Shown piece after piece: positions 9,047 through 18,612 of a DNA stretch of 51,261 nucleotides. The stretch comes from Rubripirellula sp. (GTDB lineage Bacteria > Planctomycetota > Planctomycetia > Pirellulales > Pirellulaceae), in assembly GCA_028823035.1 (NCBI GenBank), contig JAPKCI010000014.1:1-51261 (forward strand), read 5' to 3'. The notes under the pieces were generated by a model. That model was not told where the DNA came from. It saw only the letters and a list, made by a program, of their open reading frames with translations, and did not search any database. Positions within the stretch are counted from its first letter, which is position 1. Every line of letters begins with the position of its first letter. A program made the translations under genes and the position numbers.

Positions 9047-9673
9047 ATGCGAAAGGTTGCCTTGAGATCTTTTTTTTGTCTGATCACCCTCTTGATTTGT
9101 CACGATCACGTCTTGGCAGTGGGGTTGGGTGTAACTGCAGCCAGTCAAATCAGCCGGCCTGATGGTTTTGAGGCCGAGTTGGTTGATGAGATCCCGAGTG
9201 ATCAACAGGGGCCATGGGGCAGTCTGACCGTCGATCCCAAAGGGCGTTTAATCGCCTCTGACCAAGACGGTGCCAAGCAGTTTCGCACCGATAATGGCCG
9301 GATTGTCTTGGGACGGGTAGTTAAGATGAGAGGCAATGGCTTGTCAGTGATGACCGATATCTTGGACCCATCCAAACGGCAGGTTGTTCAACGCAACCCC
9401 GTCGAAGTGACCGAACCTGCCAAGGTCAGCATGATGCCAGCCGGTTTACTGGATACCTTTACACCCGCAGAGATTGCAGATCTTGCCACCTTCTTGCGAG
9501 TCGGTGGACGCGAGAGTCATCCGATCTTCAACAAGCCTCCGCCCAACCTTGGTCTCAAACAGATCATTTTGTTCTCCCCCAGTTTTTCTCCTCAAAGTGA
9601 GTTGACTTCACATGAATCGTTATTGCCTGCTTTCACTTGCGTTCCTGCTTGTTACTGTGACCAACGCCGATGA
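9047..9673 (+). pseudogene. internally deleted relic of a PVC-type haem-binding protein
   Basis: The frame encodes 208 residues: a signal peptide (1-24), then a stretch (EIPSDQQGPWGSLTVDPKGR) like the start of the large planctomycete membrane-bound dehydrogenase/haem-binding proteins. Near residue 76 it switches to their extreme C-terminus (GRVVKMRGNG, AKVSMMPAGLLDTFT, EIADLATFL, HPIF). The propeller, repeats and CXXCH haem domain that normally lie between, usually some 800 residues or more, are missing. The two ends are in the same frame, so the simplest explanation is an in-frame deletion. The frame then runs past the usual C-terminus with an atypical tail into the ThuA gene. It probably has no original function. 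Confidence 0.7.
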
Positions 9674-10601
9674 GCGATGGCTGGAGTTCCCCGGCGGTGA
9701 TGGTCCCGGTGCCGGAAAGCACATAGTGCTGGTATCTGGTGACCATGAGTATCGCAGCGAAGAAGCCTTTCCACAGTTGGGAAAGATTCTCTCGAAACAT
9801 CATGGTTTCAAATGCACGGTCTTGTTCGCCATCGATCCCAAAACTGGCGAGATCAATCCTGAAAGTGTGACAAACATCCCAGGCCTGGAAGCGTTGGAAA
9901 CTGCGGATTTGGTGGTTTTTGGTTTGCGTTTCAGGAACCTTGAAGATGATCAAATGAAACGGATTGTTGATTACGCAGAGGCGGGCCGTCCAATGATGGC
10001 GCTGCGTACATCCACTCACCCATTCAATATCCCGGCTGACCGCAAGTATGCAAAATACAGTTGGAATCATGGCGGGCAAGACTTTCAAGGTGGTTTTGGC
10101 AAGCAGATCCTCGGTGAGACATGGGTGTCACACCATGGCCACCATGGGCGTGAATCAACTCGTGGTATCGTCGCGGATGCCTTGCATCCAATCGCAACCG
10201 GAATTAAGGATGGTGACATCTGGGGTCCTACAGATGTTTATGGCATCCGCCTGCCCATTAGCGGTGATGCTCACACGGTTATCAAAGGCCAGGTCCTTGT
10301 CGGTATGAGTGCCGATGACAAACCTGTCGAAGGCAAGAAAAATGATCCGATGATGCCAATCGGTTGGACCAGAACCTATAAAGACGGCCGTACTTTTACG
10401 ACGACGATGGGATCCGCCGACGATCTACCCAGTGAAGGTGTTCGTCGCATGTTGGTCAACGCTGCCTACTGGTGTGTCGGTTTGGAGGACAGCATCAAAC
10501 CCGATTCAAATGTTGATTTGGTCGGTGAGTATGTGCCAACCAAGTTCGGCTTTGGGAAATACGTCAAAGGAAAAAGACCAAGCGATTATGACCTGAAGTA
10601 G
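9612..10601 (+). CDS. secreted ThuA-domain protein
   Basis: The 329-residue product has a short signal peptide (about 19 residues) and a ThuA fold, a glutamine-amidotransferase-like domain. Landmarks are HIVLVSGDHEYRSEE, ADLVVFGLRFRNL, GRPMMALRTSTHPF, and a HHGHHGRES loop followed by PTDVYGIRLP. The family is linked to trehalose or other sugar metabolism, but its reaction is unsettled. In planctomycetes such genes often accompany the haem-binding protein whose relic lies just upstream. The 62-base overlap with the relic's frame arises because the relic reads past its normal end. The frame is intact. Confidence 0.85.
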   Translation: MNRYCLLSLAFLLVTVTNADERWLEFPGGDGPGAGKHIVLVSGDHEYRSEEAFPQLGKILSKHHGFKCTVLFAIDPKTGEINPESVTNIPGLEALETADLVVFGLRFRNLEDDQMKRIVDYAEAGRPMMALRTSTHPFNIPADRKYAKYSWNHGGQDFQGGFGKQILGETWVSHHGHHGRESTRGIVADALHPIATGIKDGDIWGPTDVYGIRLPISGDAHTVIKGQVLVGMSADDKPVEGKKNDPMMPIGWTRTYKDGRTFTTTMGSADDLPSEGVRRMLVNAAYWCVGLEDSIKPDSNVDLVGEYVPTKFGFGKYVKGKRPSDYDLK

Positions 10602-10616
10602 TTTTCGTCCGAAGTC

Positions 10617-11528
10617 GTGGTTGCCAGGATGACGCTGATGGGTGATTTGCAGCAAGCTTTCTCGGTGCTCATGCCGGATGACTTGACCGTCGTTCATGAA
10701 GAAAGTGTTGTCGGTGGTTGCATCAGTGACGCCCGGCAGGTGGTTACCACGGATCGCGAAGGTCGCAGGGTTCAATGGTTTGCCAAGTGCAACGCACCGT
10801 CATTCCTCGGCAATTTTGAAGCTGAGGGTGATGGTTTGACGCGGTTGGCTGCGACCGGAGCCATCGCATCGCCAAAGCCCGAGGCCATCGGAGTTGCTGC
10901 GGATCGGTCATGGTTGATTACTCGCTGGATTGCGCAGGCTACTCCTGGACCGGACTACTTTGAGCAATTTGGCTGTGCCTTGGCGGAATTGCATCGATGC
11001 ACTTGCGGGGCAAGTATCGGACTCGATCGTGATAACTACCTCGGTGCTGCGCGACAGATTAATCAGACGCGTGATCGCTGGGTCGACTTTGTTGCCGAAC
11101 ATCGAATTGGATTTCAACTTCGATGGGGAATGGATCAGCGACTCGTTGACCGCCCGCTTCGCCAAGCTTGCGAACAGATTATCGCTAATCTGGATCAGCT
11201 ACTGGAGGGGCGGCGAGAGGAAACGTCCTTGCTGCATGGTGATCTGTGGAGTGGGAATTACCTGTGCAACTACAGGGGGCGGCCGGTGATCCTGGATCCG
11301 GCGGTCTACTATGGCTGTCGAGAAGCAGAATTTGGCATGCTAAAGCTGTTTGGCTCGTGTCCACCATCGTTTTATCAAGGCTATCAGCAGGTCTTTCCGC
11401 TTGCCGCCGGTTGGCAACGTCGTGTCAACGTTTATGTTCTTTACCATCTGCTGAACCACTTGAACCTGTTTGGAAGTGGCTACCATGATCAATGTCGGGC
11501 GATGGCGGTCAGGATTCTTCGCCAGTGA
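10617..11528 (+). CDS. fructosamine kinase family protein
   Basis: A 303-residue kinase of the fructosamine/ketosamine-3-kinase family, which phosphorylates sugar adducts on protein amines to promote deglycation. The APH-like catalytic loop [11 protein letters not shown] and the metal-binding segment [18 protein letters not shown] are clear, and WLITRWI with a following helix matches the nucleotide-binding lobe. GTG at 10617 is the longest start; the ATG at 10629 is equally plausible. It starts 15 bases after the ThuA gene and may be cotranscribed. Bacterial relatives act on small glycated compounds. Confidence 0.85.
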   Translation: MVARMTLMGDLQQAFSVLMPDDLTVVHEESVVGGCISDARQVVTTDREGRRVQWFAKCNAPSFLGNFEAEGDGLTRLAATGAIASPKPEAIGVAADRSWLITRWIAQATPGPDYFEQFGCALAELHRCTCGASIGLDRDNYLGAARQINQTRDRWVDFVAEHRIGFQLRWGMDQRLVDRPLRQACEQIIANLDQLLEGRREETSLLHGDLWSGNYLCNYRGRPVILDPAVYYGCREAEFGMLKLFGSCPPSFYQGYQQVFPLAAGWQRRVNVYVLYHLLNHLNLFGSGYHDQCRAMAVRILRQ

Positions 11529-11585
11529 ATCCTCCACAGGTATCGCGAATCCACTGTTTCAAAATCCAACCGATTGACCTTTTCA

Positions 11586-12374
11586 ATGCTTGCTGCACGA
11601 GTGATCCCCTGTCTCGATGTCCATGACGGGCGAGTTGTCAAAGGAACGAATTTTGTCAATTTGAGGGATGCCGGAGACCCAGTCCAAGTCGCTCGCCGAT
11701 ACGAAGACGAAGGTGCTGATGAGCTGGTCTTTCTCGATATCACAGCCAGCCATGAAAAGCGTGACATCATCCTTGATGTTGTCCGGCGTACTGCTGAGCA
11801 GGTTTTCATGCCTCTGACCGTGGGTGGGGGGATTCGCACAATCGAAGATGTGCGTTCCCTTTTGTCTGCTGGTTGCGACAAGGTTTCCATCAATTCCGCT
11901 GCTTGCAAGGATCCCGAATTCGTTCGTCGAGCCGCCGATCGTTTTGGAAGCCAATGCATCGTCGTCAACATTGATCCCAAGCGAGTTCAGAAAAATGGTG
12001 AGGAACTTTGGGAAGTGCATATCAATGGTGGGCGAAGACCAACAGGATTGATGGCCGTTGATTGGGCTCGGGAAGTCGAGGCCCTGGGCGCTGGGGAAAT
12101 CGTGTTGACCAGCATGGACGCTGACGGGACCTGCGACGGGTATGATTTGCCTGTGACAGCAGCGGTCAGTGAGGCGGTTTCGATTCCCGTGGTCGCCAGT
12201 GGCGGGGCAGGCAGTCCCGCCCATCTGGTCGATGCGATTCAGAAAGGAAAAGCTGACGCGGCACTGGCAGCCAGTATTTTCCATTTTGGTCAATTCACGA
12301 TTGCTGAAACGAAGCGGATCATGAGGGAAGCTGGGATTCCTGTCCGCCTTGAGGATGGCCAGACTGAGTCCTGA
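11586..12374 (+). CDS. hisF: imidazole glycerol phosphate synthase subunit HisF
   Basis: HisF is the cyclase subunit that converts PRFAR and ammonia (from HisH) into imidazole glycerol phosphate and AICAR in histidine synthesis. The frame could begin at a TTG at 11574, but the family starts MLAxRxIPCLD, so I use the ATG at 11586 (262 residues). Visible are the first strand with catalytic Asp ([16 protein letters not shown]), the phosphate loops (VGGGIRT, VASGGAG) and the second catalytic Asp region (LTSMDADGT). HisH is not in the window. PurH, which uses the AICAR product, is encoded about 580 bases downstream on the same strand. Confidence 0.96.
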   Translation: MLAARVIPCLDVHDGRVVKGTNFVNLRDAGDPVQVARRYEDEGADELVFLDITASHEKRDIILDVVRRTAEQVFMPLTVGGGIRTIEDVRSLLSAGCDKVSINSAACKDPEFVRRAADRFGSQCIVVNIDPKRVQKNGEELWEVHINGGRRPTGLMAVDWAREVEALGAGEIVLTSMDADGTCDGYDLPVTAAVSEAVSIPVVASGGAGSPAHLVDAIQKGKADAALAASIFHFGQFTIAETKRIMREAGIPVRLEDGQTES

Positions 12375-12954
12375 GCCGGAATCATCGTCTTTTTAGCGTT
12401 TGTATTGTTGATCAGCTTCGCGATGTTGACGGAACAGCAGTCCGCTGACAGGACTGCTGCATCCTCAATGGCCCCAATGACGGCCAGTTGCTGTTTGTGC
12501 CTCGTTTTATGCGACTCCGTTACAGTTCGCCGCCAGACCGGTCCAAAGCTCAAGTGGATGCATCTGATCCGCCAGATTGGCTGAGGCCGTGATGGCAAGA
12601 CCATGAACGCGGTTGGAATGGAAAAATTGGGCATGGCTGGTGGCGAAGTTGAGGACGGGTGGCAAAGTTCAGAATCATTGGATGTGACGGTTTCCACCGG
12701 CGATTTGATTAGGCTGATTCTGCTCGGTAACGGGCTGTTGGCAGATGAAATCTGCTTGACGTATCGGTTCCGATCCTGTCCCCGGTTGACCATTGGCCAT
12801 CACCTCAATAAACCAATGCCAGAGATGCATGGAAGCAGAGGCAGGCATGGCAGGCGAATATCCTGTGGGACTGTCGCGTCTCAAACGACAAAAGCACGGG
12901 TAGCGGTGCCTACCCGCATCAATGCCCAATTCCTCCTAACCCCCGATAACGCAC
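12375..12954. other. intergenic region between hisF and purH
   Basis: These 580 bases hold no gene I can support. Open frames on both strands have unlikely composition. The only clear structure is a hairpin at 12435-12459. The purH promoter should lie here. The end includes a C-rich stretch (CCTCCTAACCCCC) just before the GTG start of purH. Confidence 0.5.
12435..12459. terminator. perfect 9-bp hairpin downstream of hisF
   Basis: CAGCAGTCC (12435-12443) and GGACTGCTG (12451-12459) form a perfect inverted repeat with a 7-base loop. No T-run follows, so it is not a classical intrinsic terminator. It could still stabilise the hisF transcript end or be a protein-binding site. Confidence 0.4.
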
Positions 12955-14526
12955 GTGTCCGACGTCGTCCCAATTCGAACTGCTCTGATTAGCGTCAGTG
13001 ACAAAATGGGGCTCGCCGATTTGGCGGCCGGCTTACAACGAGCAGGAGTCTGTATCTACAGTACGGGTGGCACTCGCAAGCATCTGGAACAGTCCGGCAT
13101 CGACGTGCTGGACGTTGCTGAGTACACCGGTTTTCCGGAAATGCTTGACGGTCGCGTCAAAACACTGCACCCCAAAATCTTTGGTGGTATTTTGGCGATT
13201 CGAGATCGGGATGACCACATGGACGCGATTGGCGAGCATGGAATCGAGCCGATTGATCTGGTGATTGTGAATCTGTATCCGTTTGCTGCTACAGCTTCGC
13301 GGGTTGGAGCGACACGTGAAGAGTGTGTTGAACAGATCGACATTGGGGGGCCAAGCTTGGTGCGAGCTGCTGCCAAGAATCATCATGATGTTGCCGTTGC
13401 AACCAGTCCTGAACAGTATGGCGAACTGTTGGAGCAGCTTGAGGCGACCGGCGGTTCCAGTCTCGCATTACGAGAGCAATTTGCCGCCGATGCGTTTGAC
13501 CACACTGCTGGATACGATCGAGCGATTGCCGATTTCATGCGAAGCGAGAACATTGGCGGCGAATTTCCAGCCAGCCTGCATCTGTCCTTTAAACGCAAGT
13601 CACAATTGCGTTACGGTGAAAATCCGCATCAGCGTGCTGCTGTTTACAGCGACCCCAACATCCGTTCGGCCAATGTTGTTTCTGCCAGACAAATCAGTGG
13701 CAAGGAATTGTCGTACAACAATCTGCTCGATCTCGATTCCGCATTGGATATCGTCCGCGGCTTTGGCAGTCCAGCAGTGTCGGTCATGAAGCACAACAAT
13801 CCCTGCGGAGCGGCAACTGATCAGCAAATAGCGGCTGCTTGCAGGAAAGCATTAGCAGGTGATCCACTCAGTGCCTTTGGGTCGGTTCTTGGATTGAATC
13901 GCACCGTCGACACGGCCACTGCTGAATTGCTTTGTGAGCCAGGTCTGTTCATCGAGGCGATTGTGGCTCCCGATTTCGAGGCTGAAGCGGTAGGGATGTT
14001 GACGACACGCCCACGCTGGCGAGACAACGTCCGCTTGATGCAAGCCGGACGCCTAGACGAGCCGGCGCCGTCAATTCAGCGTCGATTCATTAGCGGCGGC
14101 ATGCTGATTCAGGACGCCGATCGCATGAGCAGTTCTTCGCTGCAATGGAAAACAGTGACAGAGACGCAGATCAGCGATGAAATGTGGGACGATGTTTCGT
14201 TTGCCTGGGAGATGGTTCGGCATGTCAAGAGTAACGCGATTGTGCTGGGCAAGGGTACCTCGTTGATTGGCGTTGGTGCTGGCCAGATGAGTCGGGTCGA
14301 CAGTGTCGAGATTGCAATTGACAAGGCTGGCGATCAGGCGCCCGGTTCTGTGCTTGCCTCGGATGCATTCTTTCCCTTCCCCGATTCCATCGAAGTGGCG
14401 GCCGAAGCCGGGGTCATGGCAATCATCCAACCCGGTGGCTCGCGTCGCGACGACGATGTCATCGATGCCTGTAATCAGCATGGGCTGCCAATGGTGTTTA
14501 CCGGAAGGCGGCACTTCAAACACTGA
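12955..14526 (+). CDS. purH: bifunctional AICAR transformylase/IMP cyclohydrolase PurH
   Basis: PurH performs the last two steps of IMP synthesis: formylation of AICAR, then ring closure. The 523-residue product shows the N-terminal MGS-like cyclohydrolase domain ([25 protein letters not shown]) and the C-terminal transformylase domain ([30 protein letters not shown] and the C-terminal RRHFKH). Its length matches the family (about 510-530). The start is GTG. The TGA stop overlaps by one base with the ATG of trpC, indicating coupled translation although the two pathways are different. Confidence 0.97.
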   Translation: MSDVVPIRTALISVSDKMGLADLAAGLQRAGVCIYSTGGTRKHLEQSGIDVLDVAEYTGFPEMLDGRVKTLHPKIFGGILAIRDRDDHMDAIGEHGIEPIDLVIVNLYPFAATASRVGATREECVEQIDIGGPSLVRAAAKNHHDVAVATSPEQYGELLEQLEATGGSSLALREQFAADAFDHTAGYDRAIADFMRSENIGGEFPASLHLSFKRKSQLRYGENPHQRAAVYSDPNIRSANVVSARQISGKELSYNNLLDLDSALDIVRGFGSPAVSVMKHNNPCGAATDQQIAAACRKALAGDPLSAFGSVLGLNRTVDTATAELLCEPGLFIEAIVAPDFEAEAVGMLTTRPRWRDNVRLMQAGRLDEPAPSIQRRFISGGMLIQDADRMSSSSLQWKTVTETQISDEMWDDVSFAWEMVRHVKSNAIVLGKGTSLIGVGAGQMSRVDSVEIAIDKAGDQAPGSVLASDAFFPFPDSIEVAAEAGVMAIIQPGGSRRDDDVIDACNQHGLPMVFTGRRHFKH

Positions 14527-15311
14527 TGACGATTCTCGACAGAATTATCGTAGAAACTCGCAAGACGATCGAGGCGGATCTTTCCCATACTCCGATCAAT
14601 GCGTTGGAGTCGATGGTGGGGGACCTGCCGCCCTGCCGGGATTTCCATGCGGCGCTTGCCGCGGGGGATGCAGTGCAGTTGATCGCGGAAGTGAAACGGG
14701 CGAGCCCGTCGGCTGGTCTGATTCGAGAAGATTTCGATCCGGTTGAGATCGCCCGCAGTTATGCTGAATCCGGGGCCGCCTGTATCAGTGTGCTGACCGA
14801 CGCGCCGTTCTTTCAGGGATCGCTCGATTATCTGGTCAGCGTTCGTCAGGCCGTTGATCTGCCGCTGCTGCGGAAAGATTTTATTGTCGACCGTTACCAG
14901 TTGCTCCAGGCACGTGCGGCGGGAGCTGATTGTGTGCTGTTGATCGCTGAATGTCTGTCCGCAGAAGATCTGCGGAGTTTGCATGATCAATCTCTGGAAC
15001 TCGGCATGCAGACTTTGATCGAGTTGTTTGATCCGGACAATCTTGCCGCTGTGCTTTCAACGGGCACACGTCTGGTGGGCGTCAATAACCGGAACCTGCA
15101 TACCTTTGAAACATCGCTTGACCACACACTGAAACTCAGGCCCGAAATTCCTGACGATCGTTTGGTGGTAGGTGAAAGCGGCATCCGGACGCACGAGGAC
15201 GTGCAGAGGTTGGGCGCAGGAGGTGTCAAAGGCATTCTGGTGGGCGAGTCATTGATGCGTCAGCCCGACATCCGGGCGGCAACTCGCCAATTGCTGGGAC
15301 TTCCTGCGTAA
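14526..15311 (+). CDS. trpC: indole-3-glycerol phosphate synthase TrpC
   Basis: TrpC closes the indole ring from CdRP in tryptophan synthesis. The 261-residue TIM barrel shows the expected strands and catalytic residues: LIAEVKRASPSAG (catalytic Lys), EDFDPVEIARSYAESGA, SVLTDAPFFQGS, LLRKDFIVDRYQ, VGVNNRNLHTFE and VGESGI. It is monofunctional, with no TrpF fusion. It overlaps the end of purH by one base (TGATG), so expression is likely linked. No other trp genes are present. Confidence 0.96.
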   Translation: MTILDRIIVETRKTIEADLSHTPINALESMVGDLPPCRDFHAALAAGDAVQLIAEVKRASPSAGLIREDFDPVEIARSYAESGAACISVLTDAPFFQGSLDYLVSVRQAVDLPLLRKDFIVDRYQLLQARAAGADCVLLIAECLSAEDLRSLHDQSLELGMQTLIELFDPDNLAAVLSTGTRLVGVNNRNLHTFETSLDHTLKLRPEIPDDRLVVGESGIRTHEDVQRLGAGGVKGILVGESLMRQPDIRAATRQLLGLPA

Positions 15312-15379
15312 GAAAATACAGTTGCCACTTTTTGGGTGAAAGCTGAGAACCATACCGGCAACGCATGCACTCGACTGAA

Positions 15380-16324
15380 TCACGCTTCAGGAGGTGTAGG
15401 GGGTGGTTCGAAGGCGAATTCCTGCCATTTGACCGCTTTGTCCATCGGTTCAATACGCATCACCAGATTCCCATCCTGGTAAAGCCGCACCGTTCCAGTT
15501 GACTGGCTGACGACGACTGAGATTGCTTTGGTTCTGCGTGTGATCGCAGCGGCCGCCCAGTGCCTCGCACCAAGCCCTTTGGTCATGGTCAGATCTTCGT
15601 GGGACACCTCAAGCATTTGACGGCTGCGTTCGATAACGCCATCACTGCTGATGAGAAAAGCTCCGTCAAGCTGGGCGATCTCCTTGGCATCTTCTTGCAC
15701 ACGCGCGTCCAGCAGGTTGCGGTGTTTCTTGTTGTATCCACGAAATGGATCGACACCACTGTCATTGGCGTGGTCAATGACCTTGCGTGTATCACCCACG
15801 ACAAACAACGTTCCAACCGCTTTGCCCTCGCGTCCCTCACGCCCGATCTGGGCAGCCAGATCAACCACGACCTTGATGGTTTGCAGAGGAACGCGGCTTT
15901 CCAGCATTTGCAGGTCGCGACTGGTCAGGCGACGCATCCGTTCATCAAGCTGCAGATGACTGATTGAATCCAGTCGGTTCTGTTGAAATCCTCGGTAGAC
16001 TGCTACCACTTCACCGTTGGTGCGAATCAGCTCATCAGCGGCTGCCTCTAGCAAGGCGTGCTGCAAGCGTTCCAGTAGCGGCGCCTTTTCCTTGTTCAGG
16101 GCCACAGTTTTCAGACCCGCTTCGGCGGCACCCTCAAGATCGTCCTGGGAATCCAATGCCACGATCACCGGTTTGACCATGTCCCCAGTAAGCTCGACGA
16201 TCCGCTTCCAGTCGGTCGATCCGTCCAGAAGGATCAATAGAGCGTCAGCATTCCTGGCATGCAGCAAAGCAATGGCCGTAGACACCATCGCGGAATTATG
16301 TTTTGTCAGTCGTTGCGTTGCCAT
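15380..16324 (-). CDS. diadenylate cyclase, DacZ-like
   Basis: This enzyme should make c-di-AMP from two ATP. The 314-residue protein has an N-terminal alpha/beta domain (1-105) reminiscent of the pyruvate-kinase C-terminal fold found in archaeal DacZ, and a C-terminal DAC (DisA_N) domain. In the DAC domain, VDPFRGYNKKHRNLLD leads to the DGA motif (220-222). LGARHWAAAA contains the RH of the RHR motif at 254-255, with Trp instead of Arg at the third position. There is no transmembrane region, unlike CdaA. It faces away from trpC and lies downstream of the secreted protein gene. Active cyclase is likely but not shown. Confidence 0.82.
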   Translation of the reverse strand: MATQRLTKHNSAMVSTAIALLHARNADALLILLDGSTDWKRIVELTGDMVKPVIVALDSQDDLEGAAEAGLKTVALNKEKAPLLERLQHALLEAAADELIRTNGEVVAVYRGFQQNRLDSISHLQLDERMRRLTSRDLQMLESRVPLQTIKVVVDLAAQIGREGREGKAVGTLFVVGDTRKVIDHANDSGVDPFRGYNKKHRNLLDARVQEDAKEIAQLDGAFLISSDGVIERSRQMLEVSHEDLTMTKGLGARHWAAAAITRRTKAISVVVSQSTGTVRLYQDGNLVMRIEPMDKAVKWQEFAFEPPPTPPEA

Positions 16325-16416
16325 CGACAGCCGAGTCCAAAGTAGGAACGGGACAGGATAATTCCTACTCTAGTCGATGGCCCACGCGGCGGACAGATAG
16401 CCACGCCAAAAGAAGA

Positions 16417-18546
16417 TCAACGCCGCGATGACTTGTTCGACTTGGCCATCGAACCCGATTGCCATGCCGTCTGACCACCGTAGACCCGGTTGTAGTACAT
16501 GGCCAGTGACCTAAGGGCATGTCCTTTGGGACCGATTTTCCAATCGTGGTTCCGCTCACTGTACATCGTGTTGGCAAGGTAACGGACGGCTTTCACCAAT
16601 CGCGGATCCTGGAGCTTTGCATCCGGAGTGATCGTCAGCAGCCATTCGACTATATGGCCTGTCGTTTGAATCTTACGATCCATGTCGCCATTGTCTTCCC
16701 GTCCCTCAAACCAGTCCGTGCTCATCGAACCGTCACGATTCTGAATCCGGTAAGCGTATTTCTCGAAATCGTTCATGTAGATTTCGGCACGTTTCCATTG
16801 CCCGTTGATTGGCTTGCCTTCCGCACGACGTTTCCGTAATGCGTGTGCAAATCCCATCAGGCGATGCGTTCCACCGCAGGCGGCACCCACAATCGGCTGG
16901 GCAAGTTCTTCCCTGATCAGCCGCTCAAAGCTCCACGTCTCTCCGCTAGAGTTCAGCCAGACGGTATCTGTGTCAAGATAGTGGGTCAGTCCTATCAGTG
17001 AGAACGTGAGTTCCTCACCGCGGCGGCAAGCCAGCATTTCCGACTCGATAATTTCCCGGATCGAAAACTTCTTGTCGCCGGCATAGAGTGGATAGTCGAT
17101 TGGCACATCGCAGAGTGAAAATACAGCAAGAAGCTGGGCCTGATGGCCCTGCAGACCCACACCGCTCCGAGCAGAAATGGCATCGTTCTTGATAGTCAGC
17201 AGGCGTTGGCCACGACATGCGTTGTTGCCGGCAATCCAGGCAATTGCACTGTATTGTCGATTGGTGACCCGGATCTTGGTGTCGACACCGAATACCATGA
17301 TCGAATGCAGCACACCCCAGTTGCTGCGCTCGTTGGACGCCTCAGGTCTCGAATAGTAATAGCGCAGGCCTTGCTTGATCGTATTCTGCATCCCTGACAC
17401 AGTACGTTGCAATTTCAGCGGTTCAGAAGGTCGGCCAGTGTAGTCGAGCTTGACAGCCTTCGGATTCTCGCTTCCTACGAATAGAGACAGCGGAGCCTTC
17501 TTAGCTTTCTCCTCAGCTGCAATCTTTGCCGCTTCGCTCGCAGCCAAACCTGAGTTGTCAGTGACGCTGCCGTCCGACAGCAGTCGCAGCTTGCGAACTT
17601 CGATGGCGTCGTCGTTGCCCTCTTCCGACTCACCCTTGGTTGTTGCTGGCAGTGGCTTGGTCGCTGGGGTCGAGGTTTTCTTGGACGAAGTTTTCTCGGA
17701 TGCTGGCTTTGTGCTGGGCGATCCCGGTTTCACGCTGGACTTGGGGTCGGAGCCTGAGCCTTGGGTCGTTGGCTTGGTCGTTGGCTTGGTTGACTCAGGC
17801 TGTTGCGGAGTTGTACTTAGTTTGTCCGCCTGATCACCGGTTGTATCCGTCTTTTCAGGCTTTTTGGCGGTCTTGCTGGACACATCCGTACCGGCCCCGA
17901 GTGTGGCACTGGAACTGTGCTTCGCGGAATCACTGGGCTTCGCGGAATCACTGGGCTTCGCGGAATCACTGGGCTTCGCGGAATCACTGTGCTGGTTGGT
18001 TAGTGCAGGCTGCTTCGCCTCTGGCCGAATATCCTCAAGTGGGGCCTGAGGTGTTTGGGTGCTGCTGACAACATCTTTGCCGGTGGACTGACCTGGATTT
18101 TGTTTCAGATCGGCATAGTTGGGGACGTGGCTTTTCACCCGACCTCGCATGATCCAACCGCTTCCGTCCTCAGGGATGACCAAAGAGATAGAAGGCGGAT
18201 CTGGATTCGACGCTGGTGGTCTCGGCGGCGTCATCTTGATGGACGGCTTGTGAGACGGCGTCGAAAACTTATCGAGCAACCATGGGCGTCGAGCCACACG
18301 GATCTTCAGAGTCGAATTGACGGGTGACTGCAGTTGCAGACCAGCATCTGACCGCTCAGCGGGGATCGACAGTAGTGGTGGCACTTGCGATTCTTGGCCA
18401 CTGGCTGTCTTGCCGCTGGTTACAACTGACACAGAAGCCAGTAAAACCGCAAAACAGCAGCGACGAGACAGTTGTGAGGGGAGGCGACGTTGCTGCACAA
18501 TTAGCTCCGTTGTAGGAAATCCTACAACTGCTATCGGACATCGCAC
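16417..18546 (-). CDS. large secreted protein with low-complexity linker
   Basis: The 709-residue protein begins with about 25 residues of leader, then a hydrophobic signal stretch (CCFAVLLASVSVV) ending near TASGQE. A long Ser/Thr/Pro/Lys-rich linker (about 160-310) includes four copies of a six-residue SDSAKP repeat. The C-terminal 300 residues are ordered and helix-rich, with motifs such as YAGDKKFSIREII, GLTHYLDTD and ACGGTHRLMGFAHALRKRR. The spacing of helices suggests an alpha/alpha-toroid, but I recognise no family. Export to the periplasm or outer layer is inferred. The start could be a downstream codon nearer the signal peptide. Confidence 0.7.
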   Translation of the reverse strand: MRCPIAVVGFPTTELIVQQRRLPSQLSRRCCFAVLLASVSVVTSGKTASGQESQVPPLLSIPAERSDAGLQLQSPVNSTLKIRVARRPWLLDKFSTPSHKPSIKMTPPRPPASNPDPPSISLVIPEDGSGWIMRGRVKSHVPNYADLKQNPGQSTGKDVVSSTQTPQAPLEDIRPEAKQPALTNQHSDSAKPSDSAKPSDSAKPSDSAKHSSSATLGAGTDVSSKTAKKPEKTDTTGDQADKLSTTPQQPESTKPTTKPTTQGSGSDPKSSVKPGSPSTKPASEKTSSKKTSTPATKPLPATTKGESEEGNDDAIEVRKLRLLSDGSVTDNSGLAASEAAKIAAEEKAKKAPLSLFVGSENPKAVKLDYTGRPSEPLKLQRTVSGMQNTIKQGLRYYYSRPEASNERSNWGVLHSIMVFGVDTKIRVTNRQYSAIAWIAGNNACRGQRLLTIKNDAISARSGVGLQGHQAQLLAVFSLCDVPIDYPLYAGDKKFSIREIIESEMLACRRGEELTFSLIGLTHYLDTDTVWLNSSGETWSFERLIREELAQPIVGAACGGTHRLMGFAHALRKRRAEGKPINGQWKRAEIYMNDFEKYAYRIQNRDGSMSTDWFEGREDNGDMDRKIQTTGHIVEWLLTITPDAKLQDPRLVKAVRYLANTMYSERNHDWKIGPKGHALRSLAMYYNRVYGGQTAWQSGSMAKSNKSSRR
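17920..17991. repeat. 18-bp in-frame tandem repeat, four copies
   Basis: CTTCGCGGAATCACTGGG is repeated at 17920, 17938 and 17956, with a fourth copy from 17974 differing at its last two bases. It encodes the SDSAKP repeat of the secreted protein on the opposite strand. The near identity at DNA level suggests recent duplication. Confidence 0.9.
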
Positions 18547-18612
18547 CCTTGAAGTTTACAAGTAACGACCTCACAAGGATGGAATGCTTTGTTCACGAAT
18601 TTTGGCAATTGA

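Noticed and set aside
12603-12992. Plus-strand frame of 129 codons between hisF and purH
   Set aside because: It overlaps the purH start in another frame and has no domain or protein-like pattern.
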